From NCBI GenBank assembly GCA_963966185.1, contig CAWZYM010000346.1, positions 437,001 through 501,000 on the forward strand: DNA of 64,000 nucleotides. Direction: 5' to 3'. This stretch comes from Rhabditoides inermis. Its lineage: Eukaryota; Nematoda; Chromadorea; Rhabditida; Rhabditidae. Positions 47,651 to 58,453 of this stretch are shown in pieces; the first letter of the stretch is position 1; each line of letters begins with the position of its first letter. The position numbers and the translations under genes are program-made. The notes beneath the pieces are model-generated. The model ran no database searches. It saw only the letters and a program-made list of their open reading frames with translations, and had not been told where the DNA came from.

Positions 47651-48179
47651 TTAATATCAATAGTGATTTGCGTAATACACGTGTATTAACGTTTTCCAGC
47701 GAGATAGTTCTCGATTAGACATCATGGGGCGGTGGGCATTTTATGTGAGGTGTGAAACGTGCATAATCCAACTTCTCACATCAAAGACAGAAATAGCGCG
47801 GAATTATCGAAATGTCTAACCGCTCGCACAACAAGAGTCTAAAGCCTTTTGCAAGATTCAATTGTTTGTTTATCAGCCTGATTCCGACATGTACATACAA
47901 TGGTAGCATGATGGGTTATCTGGAAGCACATACAATCCTACAGTGGGGTACTGGGGCTCCTTGGCTGGAACAGTGCGGCGCGAGTCCTGACTGTTCATGG
48001 TAGATGGGCGTGAACATCGCGAAGTGACCAGTTCCGGATGCTAATCGTGGTAGAAGATCTTGAAAGACTGCCGCCGCCGATGGTAGGGCTCTCAGAGAGT
48101 GAGAGTGGGTACACGCACCCCACCGGGAGGTAGTGGAATTCGGTAGAACAAGCAAGATTCAAGATTAAGAAAAGTGGAA
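47651..48179. other. Non-coding stretch
   Basis: No supported exon or repeat. Confidence 0.35.
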
Positions 48180-48655
48180 GCTGGTGCGAGCTCAAAGAAG
48201 AATGGAACGAGCAATGCTAGGAGTCACTCTTCTTGACCGAAGTCGACACTCGGAGATAAGAAAGCAAACAAAGCTGACTGACATCGTCATTTAGTCACGA
48301 AAAGGAAGACGAAGTGGGCACAACGACTGGCGCAATCTGAAGATCGATGGAGCCGTAAATTGACTGACTGGTATCCCAAAGAGAAGAAGAGGAGACAGGG
48401 ACGTCCCCCGAACAGATGGAGCAAGGACCTCGAGGACATGATGTTGTGCTCTGGCCGAGGAAAGAAGAATCGTGCGACGAGGAGGCTGCATCCTATCTAC
48501 GGAAGCAACTGGCAGAGGATGGCACGAGAAGACCCGCACCAATGGACGATCATCATGGACCCAGCAAGACTTACAAACTACACCTATCTACGTTTGATAT
48601 AACCTGTCACATCTGTTTTTGATTCTGGAAATAAATACTTTAATACTTTAAGCAA
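48180..48655 (+). mobile_element. RTE-like 3' fragment
   Basis: Encodes the retrotransposon C-terminus: RAMLGVTLLDRSRHSEIR, a stop, KTKWAQRLAQSEDRWSRKL, QGRPPNRWSKDLED, ending LTNYTYLRLI. It is followed by an AATAAATACTTTAAT tail. 5'-truncated. Confidence 0.8.
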
Positions 48656-49309
48656 GATTCAATATGCTTTATTAATACTTGATAGCATTAATATTTTACA
48701 ACACCCGAAGGCTCTGGGGAGCACTTACTCGGGCTGTGAAATTTTCTCTGACGAGAGAGAAATGTGACGAGAGAATAGAGAAATAACATAAACAAACGCA
48801 TTGTGGAAGAAATTAAAGATTCACATAGTAGATAACAATGAATTTAGGCAATGCATAACGAAAATGCGCTAACAATCGATAAAGCAGTAGTTGATAAAGC
48901 AGAAAATGTTAAAAAATGGTTAAAAAAACAATTGAAAACGACGAAAAAAGTTTATTCGATCATCTTGCAAGCGGCTTAAAACATGGCTCAATTATCAGCA
49001 AGTCTCTTCGACATTTCTCCAAACTCCCCTCCCCCCTTTATTTCCCCGTCTCCCATCGCATGATTGTAATATCAATGCCAGTCTCCTCGACACTGTTTCG
49101 ACACAAACTTGCTTCGTCCTCCTGGTCTGTGGTGAATTATCCTAAATTATCCTAATTCTAATATATGCATAAATTATGACTGTCCACGGAACTGCCACGA
49201 GAAATGCGAACCTCCCAATGGCGGAATTATCCTAATGCATGCATGATTTGGGAGAGACTACGGAACTGTGAAAAAGTGACCCCGTCATTCCCTCCTCTCT
49301 CCCCTCCCC
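48656..49309. other. Region upstream of the Ser/Thr-rich gene
   Basis: AT-rich with ATTATCCTAA repeats (49136-49165). The part near 49290 resembles the sequence before the paralogue at 55866. Confidence 0.4.
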
Positions 49310-49740
49310 ATGTGGTTGTCGTCTCTTCCCTGGCTGGAGTGGCTGTGCCTCTCCCTCTTTCCATTCTGCATACTCATCGCCATCCCTCCCCTTCTATTCT
49401 GCTCCTCATCGCACAAGATGGGAGGCGACCGGTGTCTGCCCAAGGACAGGTCGGACAAGGACGAGGTAGGGTATTGATTGGTTATCGATCGTTTGGCCGA
49501 TATGTCTTGCCATTTGTCTTCGAATCACTTCAAACGACTCCAAACTACTTTAAACACCTTCGGATTACTTACAAGTATATATGTTTGAAAAAAATAACTC
49601 TTTAGTCGGAAGCGTCTACGGAGAAGACGGGTAGCTGGTCTACGGTGTCGACAAAATCATCTGCAAACACGAAGTCGACGTCAGTCACGAAGACGGCGTC
49701 TGTATCGACGGCATCCGCGATTCCCGATAGTACCAAGGTG

Positions 49741-49786
<46 letters not shown>

Positions 49787-50330
49787 CGATCGCTTCAACA
49801 TGATTATCGATTGATTATCGATCGATCATTCAGCTCGCCTCCTCGCTTACCCTACGCTCAACCCAATCCTGTTCCACCTGCTCCTCTGCTCTCGACACGC
49901 AGCGTTACAGTACCACCACCGAGACTGAGGTATGCGGTAGAGTACAGTATACCTAAAGTACCGTATACCTAGGTCTTTCTCACTGCCGACCCGCACGAGC
50001 CGGAGATCTTCTTTGACTCATCGCGCACGCCGGTCCCGCCCACGCCTGTAAAGTGATTTTTTAATACGATTTACTATTGACGTGATTGTTTGGCATTTGG
50101 AAACGGACTATTTTTTCATTTTATTTTTTTAGAACCGCCGTGCAGCAAATTTCGTTCGACTTCATGTCGACGACACATGTGAGTACCGATGGATTATCGA
50201 TCGATTATTGATTGATTATCGATCAATTGATTGGTTGCAGGGCATACCGTCTCTGACGACTGACGACTATCCGAGTGAATTCCAGACCATCACCAATCCG
50301 TCGCCTTCTCTCTCCGTCTCCACCAACTAG
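49310..50330 (+). CDS. Ser/Thr-rich single-pass membrane protein (N1)
   Basis: Unrecognised family; 199 residues. Exons 49310-49465, 49606-49737, 49834-49929, 49973-50052, 50133-50178, 50241-50330 are in phase with GT-AG introns. The N-terminus has a hydrophobic segment (LCLSLFPFCILIAIPPLLFC) followed by basic and acidic residues (KDRSDKDE), so a signal-anchor or signal peptide. Exon 2 is extremely Ser/Thr-rich (STEKTGSWSTVSTK, TSVTKTASVSTAS), a likely O-glycosylated or disordered region. The C-terminal part includes DPHEPEIFFDSSRTPVPPTP and ends SPSLSVSTN. Its paralogue is at 55866, and both lie within the TFP-M cluster. Function not known. Confidence 0.75.
49741..49782. repeat. (CT)n microsatellite in N1 intron 2
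   Basis: About 40 bp of uninterrupted CT. Confidence 0.95.
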
Positions 50331-50661
50331 AATATCGATTTATCGATTTTCGTGCCAGATCATCAATTTATCGATTTTCTTGTCTTACAATGCCTTTAAA
50401 CGTTCTTATGATCTTCTGATGAGTCATGAACTGTAAATGCTACTTAACTTTGTGCTTAATTTTTGCTGCGCTGTCTAATAAAGTTTTACGAGAAACAGTT
50501 TATAGTTCTGTGCTCGCAATAAGTTGCGCGCGGTGGGGTAGATCAGAGGAAGACGGAGAGTCAGCTCTCGGCAATAGCGCACAAAACAAGAGAGGCAGAC
50601 GGTTATGGCACCGTATTTTGAACTGCAAGCGAGGTAGATCGAACTATCGCTCTGGCCCTGA

Positions 50662-50731
<70 letters not shown>

Positions 50732-51104
50732 CTGAGAGATTGTTCGCCAGATTACGGTAGAAAATCGATCTACCCTCTAGTCGCATTCGATCTATGTATC
50801 TTCTAGTCGTGAGGAGACCCAAGCGCGCGCTTTCAAACTATAATATATGTAGTGGGACCAAATTAGTTTTCACTAGAATGATGAAGGTTAGAGAAATATC
50901 AGAAAAACGAAGACCGTTAAGAACCCTATTTTTTTGTTATTTGCTTTAATTCGATAATGATTAGTTTCGGGCGAATCGCCCAGACATCGTCTTTTTGCCC
51001 GTTGAGAAAATGGCGCATTTAAAGAGAGAGGGAGATAGAGAGGGACTGTCTTTGTCTGTGGACTGTCTGTGTCGGTCAAAAAAGGGAACGCACTATATGT
51101 ACGT
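50331..51104. other. Intergenic region before TFP-M3
   Basis: Contains the dispersed repeat at 50500-50665 (inverted relative to 38895), a (TA)n tract and, near 51040-51100, ACTGTCTGTGTCGGTCAAAA and GGGAACGCACTATA. Similar motifs occur before TFP-M2 (38500-38540) and at 44895-44940. Confidence 0.5.
50662..50729. repeat. (TA)n microsatellite
   Basis: More than 30 uninterrupted TA dinucleotides. Confidence 0.98.
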
Positions 51105-51209
51105 GCAGGATGATTTCGGACAAAGATCACTCTCATCAGCATGAATGACCGTCGTTCATTGAGATTTCGCGTCGATCGATTGCCGGTCGTCATTTCTTCC
51201 ATTCTCCCA
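51105..51209 (+). promoter_or_regulatory. Conserved leader/promoter block of TFP-M3
   Basis: GATTTCGGACAAAGATCACT, CATCAGCATGAATGACCG, TTTCGCGTCGATCG and TTGCCGGTCGTCATTTC match the other family members. Confidence 0.65.
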
Positions 51210-51305
51210 ATGAAGGTCCGCTGGATTCTCCTTCTCCTTCTCCTACTCTGCGTCTCTGCCGGCGGGTCCGAGGAAGGGGACGGTTCGAGTGGAGAGGACG
51301 GTGAG

Positions 51306-51440
51306 TTGCGGGAGAGAGAGAGGGAGAGAGAGAGAGAGAGAGATGGAGAAATGAGAGAGAGGAGAGAGGGAGAGAGAGGAGAGAGGGAGAGAGAGGAGGG
51401 ATAGAGAGGAATATATAGTGTGAGTGAGAGGGAGAGGGGA
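51306..51440. repeat. (GA)n tract, TFP-M3 intron 1
   Basis: GA/GGGA purine tract of about 130 bp directly after exon 1. Confidence 0.9.
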
Positions 51441-54024
51441 GAGGGGGCTCGGCGAGCGTGGAAGGGGAGCTAACTAGGGGCGAAGAGTCGAATTTATGCT
51501 TCACACCACTTCACGGAGGGTGGGAGGGTTGCGCCGTTCTATTCATGGGTGGGTGGGAACGCAAGTACCGAGAATGGGGCTTGTTCTTTGCCGTGAAATT
51601 TCGACCATTTCACCTGGTGCGAGACCAGACAACAGACAACCGACGCACTACGCCACTCTAATAAGGATTGTTTCGTCCACAAAAGCTGTTAATAGTAGTG
51701 TTGTTGTCGTTGTAGTGAGAGGAGGCTGTGTGTGGTTGAGAGTGAAACGGTTCTAATGTGATATTGATGTATTGATGACGTGGTTGTATTGATTTATTGA
51801 GTGATCTGTTGTTGTGGTTTGAGGTTTGTAGTGGTAAAGCAATCGCTTTCCGTGTCGTTCTATTTGGTGTGTCGGGGGTTTGACTTGGTTTGTCTGAGTG
51901 TAGAATGGCTATTGAAAGAAAAAAAATTCTCCAGCTCAAATATCTCCGCACCACTCGCGCGCCAAGGCAGGTTGTGCACCGGTCGTGCGCAAGCAGCGCA
52001 ATTTTGAATGCTTTGATTCGATCAATGATCGATGCTCTGGTCATTAGACCTGACGAATCTCAGACAATATGTGCCAACGCGTAACGTGTTTGCGCGCAAA
52101 TTGCGCTCCTGGAGAATCGGAGAGGACTATATGTATTTTGGCAAGGACCCAGCTCTCTTTTTGGCGTGTCACCCACTACCTAGCTTTCCGGTACACCTAT
52201 CTGTGATTTCAGAAACTTCGCAGAACGAGACTCTTAAGTATGACCAAGCAAAGGATCATCGCACGTTTGGGGTGGAAAGCGACATCAAATATTTCAAGCT
52301 CAATTCATTTTGTTTGACAGGAAAAGGTAATTGCGATTGCTTGTTTCCTGATCTCATTTTTCTATTTTAATTTGTAGTCTCCTACTAATTTCATGATTTT
52401 GTAACTTTATTTGTTTAAATTTTCTAGTTTAAAAATCTAACTTTAATTCTCGTCGCGTCACGTTCGATTTTTCTTCTCAGAGCCACAAAAGCATACAATA
52501 GTTGTTTTCTTATATTTTTTTCAGAGGGCAATTTTACTGTTGTCTCATCAACTACCAAGTTTTGGCTCAAAAAAAAACCCGAACAATGTTGCATATTTCA
52601 TTGCTGATAAGGTATAAAGAAGCTGTATAAAAAACGCATTCTAATTTGAATTGTTTAGAGTTGCAATCTGGAAGCGAAGTAAGATTTTCGGATTTCAATT
52701 TCGGCTAATTTCATTTAACGGACTACTTCCAGTACTGAAAAACTCAAGAGTTCTGCCGATGAGTGTTCTATTCGTAACGATAACGAAAAATATTACTATC
52801 ATATGTGCTCGATTATTACAAATACAACGCTAACTTGTTGCTGCCCAAATATTCATTGTCAAAAGGTGATTTTTTTCTTTCTTTTTCGAAAGTTACTATG
52901 TTTTCAATGATCTAGATACTTCTTGATATGATGAATATCGGATTACTCCCAACAGACCTTATTGGTTCAGCACCAAATCAGCAAGGTGATCGAAACAGAA
53001 TCTGGCGGGATTCAAACTAAAAAAAAGAGAGAGATATTTTTTACATAAATACATAGATAGATACTTGCCCAAATTTGACGGTACAGAAATTGTCTTGTTC
53101 TAACCAGTGAGAAACCTTTTTTTTTTAATGTTCTGAGCTCAAATGAGTATTACCGGAAGAGAGACATCGATATCGAGCCAATAAAGTATTGGAAAAGTTG
53201 ATAGGTTAACGCTACACCAGTTTAAACGAGAAGAATCGCGTTTTGGAGATTTTCCACTACTTTCTTTCGAGTTTTGGAGTTGCATTATCAACAAAAGCGA
53301 ATGGGACTATTGCTAGTGAAAAGTGCCAAGATGTTTTTTTGTTGTTGTAAATACAAAAAATACAATCCAGATCAAAGTAATTAACTGTAAATCAAGTAAA
53401 TCATTTCCTTTAAATTGGACTAAGCGAGCGGAACTGCAAGCTTGATTTGTTTCGCGTTTTAGAAACGTATACGGCACGATCGAGCGCATGTCTCGATGCC
53501 ATCTGGACATACAAAACATTGCAAACGAATGTCTTCGCTGACAGTTCGTCAATGTGGAACAAGCATGATACTCACACCAACCATTCAACCAGAGTCTGCG
53601 GCGTTAAGGAGGTATGGAGTGTCACAGACAATCACTTTCAGAAATCATTTATGTCGTACGACGAACGCTTGGTTAGTGTTATAAATGATAAATTGTAGGT
53701 GTGCGGAATACGGACTTTCTATAAGGAGTTAAAGTTCGAGTTTGGGTGCTTCCCAGTGATTCGGAGCACTTTGAAATCGGATGTGCTGAGTCACCGTTTT
53801 CCTACGGTTAATCTTGAACACATGACATCAAACGATACTACTTCAATGCGCGTTTTCAAGCCGATTCTCAAAAGTATCAAGAAGAAAATATACCAGGTAG
53901 ATGTGCGACAATTTTCCAGCAATGATTCGTGAGATTTATAGGTAGGCAAGCTGGAAGTTGTGGATGAGCTGGGGTGTTTTGGAGACAACTGCAATACTTA
54001 TGTGAGTCTTGTTTCTCTCTTCCC

Positions 54025-54058
<34 letters not shown>

Positions 54059-54429
54059 TACTCGCTCATTTAGATATTTGTCAATTTCTTGCTGCCAATC
54101 ATTTCCAAGGACCCCGACCAATTCCAAAGCGATGGCGAAGGCAAATCTATACCGCCCGAAATGGGCGAGTTTATTATAATAGCATATCCGGTAATTACGA
54201 TTAATTGAACTAATTTAAGATAAGTTGATTAATACAATTAATTAAAAACAATCATAAACAAAAAAAACATCGTAAACGTGTTTTCAGAGCCACCAGCAAT
54301 CGATAATGTTTCATTGGTTGAGAGGTGACCACTATTATTACTATATACTTAAGCGCTTATTTCAGAAAATTCAACGAAATCTACACTGTGAAATATAAGG
54401 ACTATATGTGGTTCCGGGAAAATTGCGGT

Positions 54430-54517
54430 AGAGAGAGAGAGAGAGAAGAGAGAGAGAGATAGAGAGAGAGAGAAATGGGGAGAGAGAGAGGGGAAGAAGG
54501 AGAGAGAGGGGAAGAAG

Positions 54518-54561
<44 letters not shown>

Positions 54562-54564
54562 GAC

Positions 54565-54607
<43 letters not shown>

Positions 54608-54620
54608 AGGGAGAGGGAGA
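54430..54620. repeat. (GA)n tract, TFP-M3 intron 12
   Basis: About 190 bp of GA immediately upstream of the transmembrane exon. Confidence 0.95.
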
Positions 54621-54727
54621 GTTCCAGGTCCCTACATCACTCTCTTCTTGGGTGTATATTTTCTCTTCATCTACTGGCTTTCTTTCAAATGCGACCCCGA
54701 AGTGCGCAGGGGAATACAGCAGGTGAG

Positions 54728-54785
54728 ATCTCTCTCTCTCTCTCTCTCTGACTCTCTCTCTCTCTCGCTGTCTTTTCTCTCTCCT
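54728..54785. repeat. (CT)n tract, TFP-M3 intron 13
   Basis: About 55 bp of CT immediately downstream of the transmembrane exon. Confidence 0.9.
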
Positions 54786-54943
54786 ATCTGTAGCATATGT
54801 ATCTCTCTATCTCACGATCTCTCTGTCATTGCTTAACTAACTTTTGTGTGTTTCGTGTTCTGATCAAACTGTGTTGTGTGTATTGTGTTTTGCAGGCGCA
54901 CGAAGAGTTCGAGCGCATGAAAGCGAATGGAGCGTTTCAATGA

Positions 54944-55865
54944 CTCATTTTCATTAATATTAATAGTGCTGTGTGCGTAAAAATATAAACAACTTTACCA
55001 CGTTTATACAATTTTAAAAGATGGTTTCAATGAGAACAAAAGCATTCCCACCTGAAGTTCAGGCAAGATTACATTGTCCGGATACATCCTTTAATGTTTT
55101 GTTCAAACAAGTTTTTTTAAACGTTTTCTTCGAGTCCTCTGTTAAGCACCAATGTGCGGTTGATGATTCATACGCTGTGTGGAGCGTAAGAGAATTAAGA
55201 AGAAATCCTGTCTCGCAAATCGAAGTCGCTACAGAACCACTACATGAGCTATACGGTAGAGTACCGTAAGGTTACTGTAATGTGCCGTATGCCTACATAC
55301 ATATGCACGTTTGTTCTTATTAGACATTTCGTACATCATCGCTGTTTGCATACGCGCATATTCTGATGGTTGTCGACCCTCACTCAAGTCATTTCCCCAG
55401 ACTGTCTCCTCTCATCGAGGCATTTTCGCGGAGACAGCACTTTTCGACATCTCCGTTCTCGTCTTTTCCCCTTCTCCTTCTCTTCTCCTTTTCGAGACTT
55501 CCGTCATCCCTCCTCCCCCTCCCGATGGCGGAATTATCGCCATGTTTAACCCCTTGTCTAACCCCTTGTCTAACCCCTTGTCTAACTCTTCGCACAACCA
55601 GACGAGTCCAAAAACAGCGCGTTTCGAAGAGACCCGAGCAAACCGTAAACGATCTATAATCAATCAATATCCCAACAATTACCTCGTCCTCTATCTCCCC
55701 CTGTCATTTCCCCACCCCCCCCCTTTCATTGCCGAATTATCATAGTCACAGTCTCTTCGACCCTTTTCGAGATTCGCCGTTCTCGTCTCCTTCTCCTTCT
55801 CTTCTCCCTTTCCTCCTCCTTTCCTTTCCTTCTCCTCCCGTCATTCCCCCGCCCTTCCCCTCCCG
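54944..55865. other. Intergenic stretch
   Basis: A frame at 55021-55269 has no support from family or splice context. A 12-bp unit TAACCCCTTGTC is repeated three times at about 55547-55586. Confidence 0.45.
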
Positions 55866-56365
55866 ATGCCGGTCTGGCTGGCGTCCCTCCCCTGGCTGGA
55901 GTGGCTCTGTCTCTCCCTCCTTCCCTTCTGCATACTCATCGCCATACCTCCCCTTCTCTTCTGCTCCTCGCACAAGATGGACGGGCACAAGTGTCGGCCC
56001 AAGGAGCGCTCGGACAAGGACGAGGTAGGTATCGATTGATTATCGATCGTTTTCGAAGTAGTGCGAAGTGGTGGTAGACTATTGCGGAGGGGCGCAACGC
56101 ATTTCAGTGGTAGTTTTAAAGATAGGGGGCCTATTTGACCTCCGCTGCCCGCTCAGCGGCCCTTTTGCCGACGGCACATGCGAGAGAGTGCGAGAGAGCA
56201 CGCGAAGAGAAGAGAGCGCAGAGTGGTAGTGTAAAGAAGCTGACCGCTACTTTAGTCGGAGGCGTCTACCGAGAAGACTGGGAGCTGGTCGACTGCGTCT
56301 ACGAAGTCATCTAGGAATACTACGTCAGTCACGAAGACGGCGTCTGTATCGACGGCAAGCGCGAG
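55866..56365 (+). pseudogene. Truncated paralogue of the Ser/Thr-rich membrane protein (N2)
   Basis: Exon 1 at 55866-56024 (53 codons, membrane segment LCLSLLPFCILIAIPPLLFC, then RSDKDE) and exon 2 from 56256 (STEKTGSWSTASTK, TSVTKTASVSTAS) match N1. The similarity stops inside exon 2 at about 56360, where the dispersed repeat shared with 45790 begins. Exons 3-6 are missing. The intron of about 230 bp is longer than in N1. Confidence 0.7.
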
Positions 56366-57130
56366 AGAGAAGAGAGCAGAAAGTGGAAGAGGAAGACCGC
56401 CACACCCCCGGGAACCCCAGTCTAACCATTGGATTTCTTGTCGTATGTTAGCATGTAATAAATATATGATTTCAAGTCGTTATTTAGTCCATTGCACACA
56501 CAGAGAGTTGAACTTCCCATTAACAGCACCACAAATATATCAATGTTTTGCTCCAAAACACAATTCGAACAAAGTGAAGGTGGCCCCGGTCCCGACGCCC
56601 GTCTATTTTCGCAAGTGAGTTGCGTTCGCAATAGGCTAGCAATTAATCACATTGGTACGGTCACGAGTTCAACATCAAAGTACAATTCGCGCACCCGATC
56701 CTGCGTCGTTGGAGAAGACAGTGACAGAGAGGAGAAGAGGCAGGAGGAGGAATAGATGAGGGGAGACCGCCATTCGAGGAGGGATCACGCGGAAATGATA
56801 GAGCAGGTGTAGTCTGCCGAGAGTGATGACCACGCGGTGACTGATCAGCGGTAGAAGACACATTACACACTAGTGTTGGGGCAATTGAGAAATGATTAAT
56901 CGTGAAATTAATCGAAGCCTTCGATCGAAAAAAATCGAAAAAAAAATAATCGAAACTCGATTAATCGACCCAACACTATTACACACTGATTGACAAACGA
57001 GGATACTATACTATATCATTATTCTCCTATCTCTACGTGTCTCTTTGTATCGGGTACCACCTTTACCTTATATACCTTTACACAAATATCGTGGAATGAA
57101 TTCTAGCGATTGATGTGATTGATATATACA
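56366..57130. repeat. Dispersed repeat shared with 45790-46190
   Basis: Colinear with 45790-46190 in two blocks (56366-56525 and 56940-57130), separated here by about 400 bp of additional DNA. Confidence 0.7.
56871..56987. mobile_element. Small MITE with TAGTGTTGGG ends
   Basis: The left end TAGTGTTGGGGCAATTGAG and the complement of the right end TAGTGTTGGGTCGATTAATC form inverted termini around an AT-rich core with ATTAATCG motifs. The ends resemble hAT-type CAGTGTTGGG. A right-hand half also remains at 45985-46035. Confidence 0.55.
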
Positions 57131-57289
57131 TGAATTCAGTATTAGTATGAACTTGAACAGAGAAGACTTCATTTTGGACGAGGAACTGTTTGAATGGTTT
57201 ATTAAACTCGTTGTAAAGATCACGAGTACAGGTTGCTGGGTACACATAGAGAGATAGGACGGGTCGGAACTGATTTCTGTAAAGTGACG

Positions 57290-58405
57290 TCATTCGCTGA
57301 ATGATTCCTTAGCCTGCATTTGCATAGCCTGAAGTCGAGCAAATTCGCGATGAGCCTGTAAGTAAACGGGTTGAGAGAGCGAGAGATGGAGAGAGAGAGG
57401 GGAGAGGGAGAGGAGAGAGAGAGGGATGGGGGAGAGGGAGGGAGGGAAGAGAGTGGGGAGATCCTTCCTCGCCTGCTGTATTCCCCTGCGCACTTCGGGG
57501 TCGCATTTGAAAGAGAGCCAGTAGATGAAGAGAAAATAAACACCCAGAAAGAGAGCGAGGTAGGGACCTGGAATTCTGTTACTCTCCATCTCTCTCCCTC
57601 TCCCTCTCCATCCCTCCCTCCTTCTCTCTCTCCCTCTCTCCCTACCGCAGTTTTCCCGGAACCACATGTAGTCCTTGTATTCCACAGTGTAGATTTCGTT
57701 GAATTTTCTGTAAAAAGATGCAAGTTTGGATATAGTAATGATGATGGTCACCTCTCAACCAATGGAACGTTATCGAATGCAGGTGGCTCTGAAAACACGT
57801 TTACGATGTTTTATGTTTATGATTGTTCTAATTAGAGAGGGCGCGCAGCGCCCTCTCTTTTGGCTTAGGATAGGGCTCGCGCCAGATTTTTCAAGAAGCG
57901 ATATCCAAAAATCATGTTAGCAGGAATGCGAACTCAAATCATGTTAGCAGGAATGCGAACTCTGTCGTGTCCGGTAACGCTGACTCTCTGCCGAAAGCGT
58001 ACTCTCTCGCCGTTTTCTGCGCGTGTTCTCCAACTAGCACTTTGAGTGTAGTTCGCCTCGCCGCCGCCAGCGTCTAAATTCGCGCCGGGTTTGCGTTGTT
58101 TTGGGTTTCCCGGCACTCTGGCTAGCTCTCTCCCGGCAGGCGGGCAGGGCGCGCAGAGAAATGAACGACAGAGCTTGGGAATCAGAAACAGAAGAAATTT
58201 CTATGAAATTCAACAAAAGCACATATATTATCTGTTAAAAAGTACTTGCGTAAAGATATTAAGTTTGTCTTGACCCAATTCAACAAAAGCGCATGCATAA
58301 AACGTTTACAAATACTAACACAAACCTGCGCATAACGGACAGTGGACAGTGGACACTAACAGATGAAATATAACAATACAAATGAATAACGTCATACGTC
58401 CATAT

Positions 58406-58453
<48 letters not shown>

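Larger units (their letters stand above)
51210..54943 (+). pseudogene. TFP-M3: family member with a 1-nt homopolymer frameshift
   Basis: All 14 exons are present: 51210-51300, 52213-52326, 52525-52611, 52659-52678, 52733-52865, 52916-52985, 53463-53611, 53699-53896, 53942-54001, 54074-54164, 54288-54324, 54366-54427, 54628-54722, 54896-54943. Module 1 ends TLTCCCPNIHCQK; module 2 closes DELGCFGDNCNTY; membrane span YITLFLGVYFLFIYWLSF; the tail is shorter and different (AHEEFERMKANGAFQ). Exon 3 is 87 nt instead of 86: a run of nine A at 52569-52577 shifts the frame and gives a stop before the exon end. One A less would restore a complete protein, so a sequencing error, polymorphism or real loss are all possible. 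The exon 10 donor is GC (ATGG|GCGAGT). Confidence 0.7.

Noticed and set aside
49310..50330. N1 as a retroelement gag
   Set aside because: Clean six-exon GT-AG structure and a membrane segment argue for a host gene.
55021..55269. 82-codon frame following TFP-M3
   Set aside because: Starts inside the probable M3 3' UTR and has no counterpart after the other family members.
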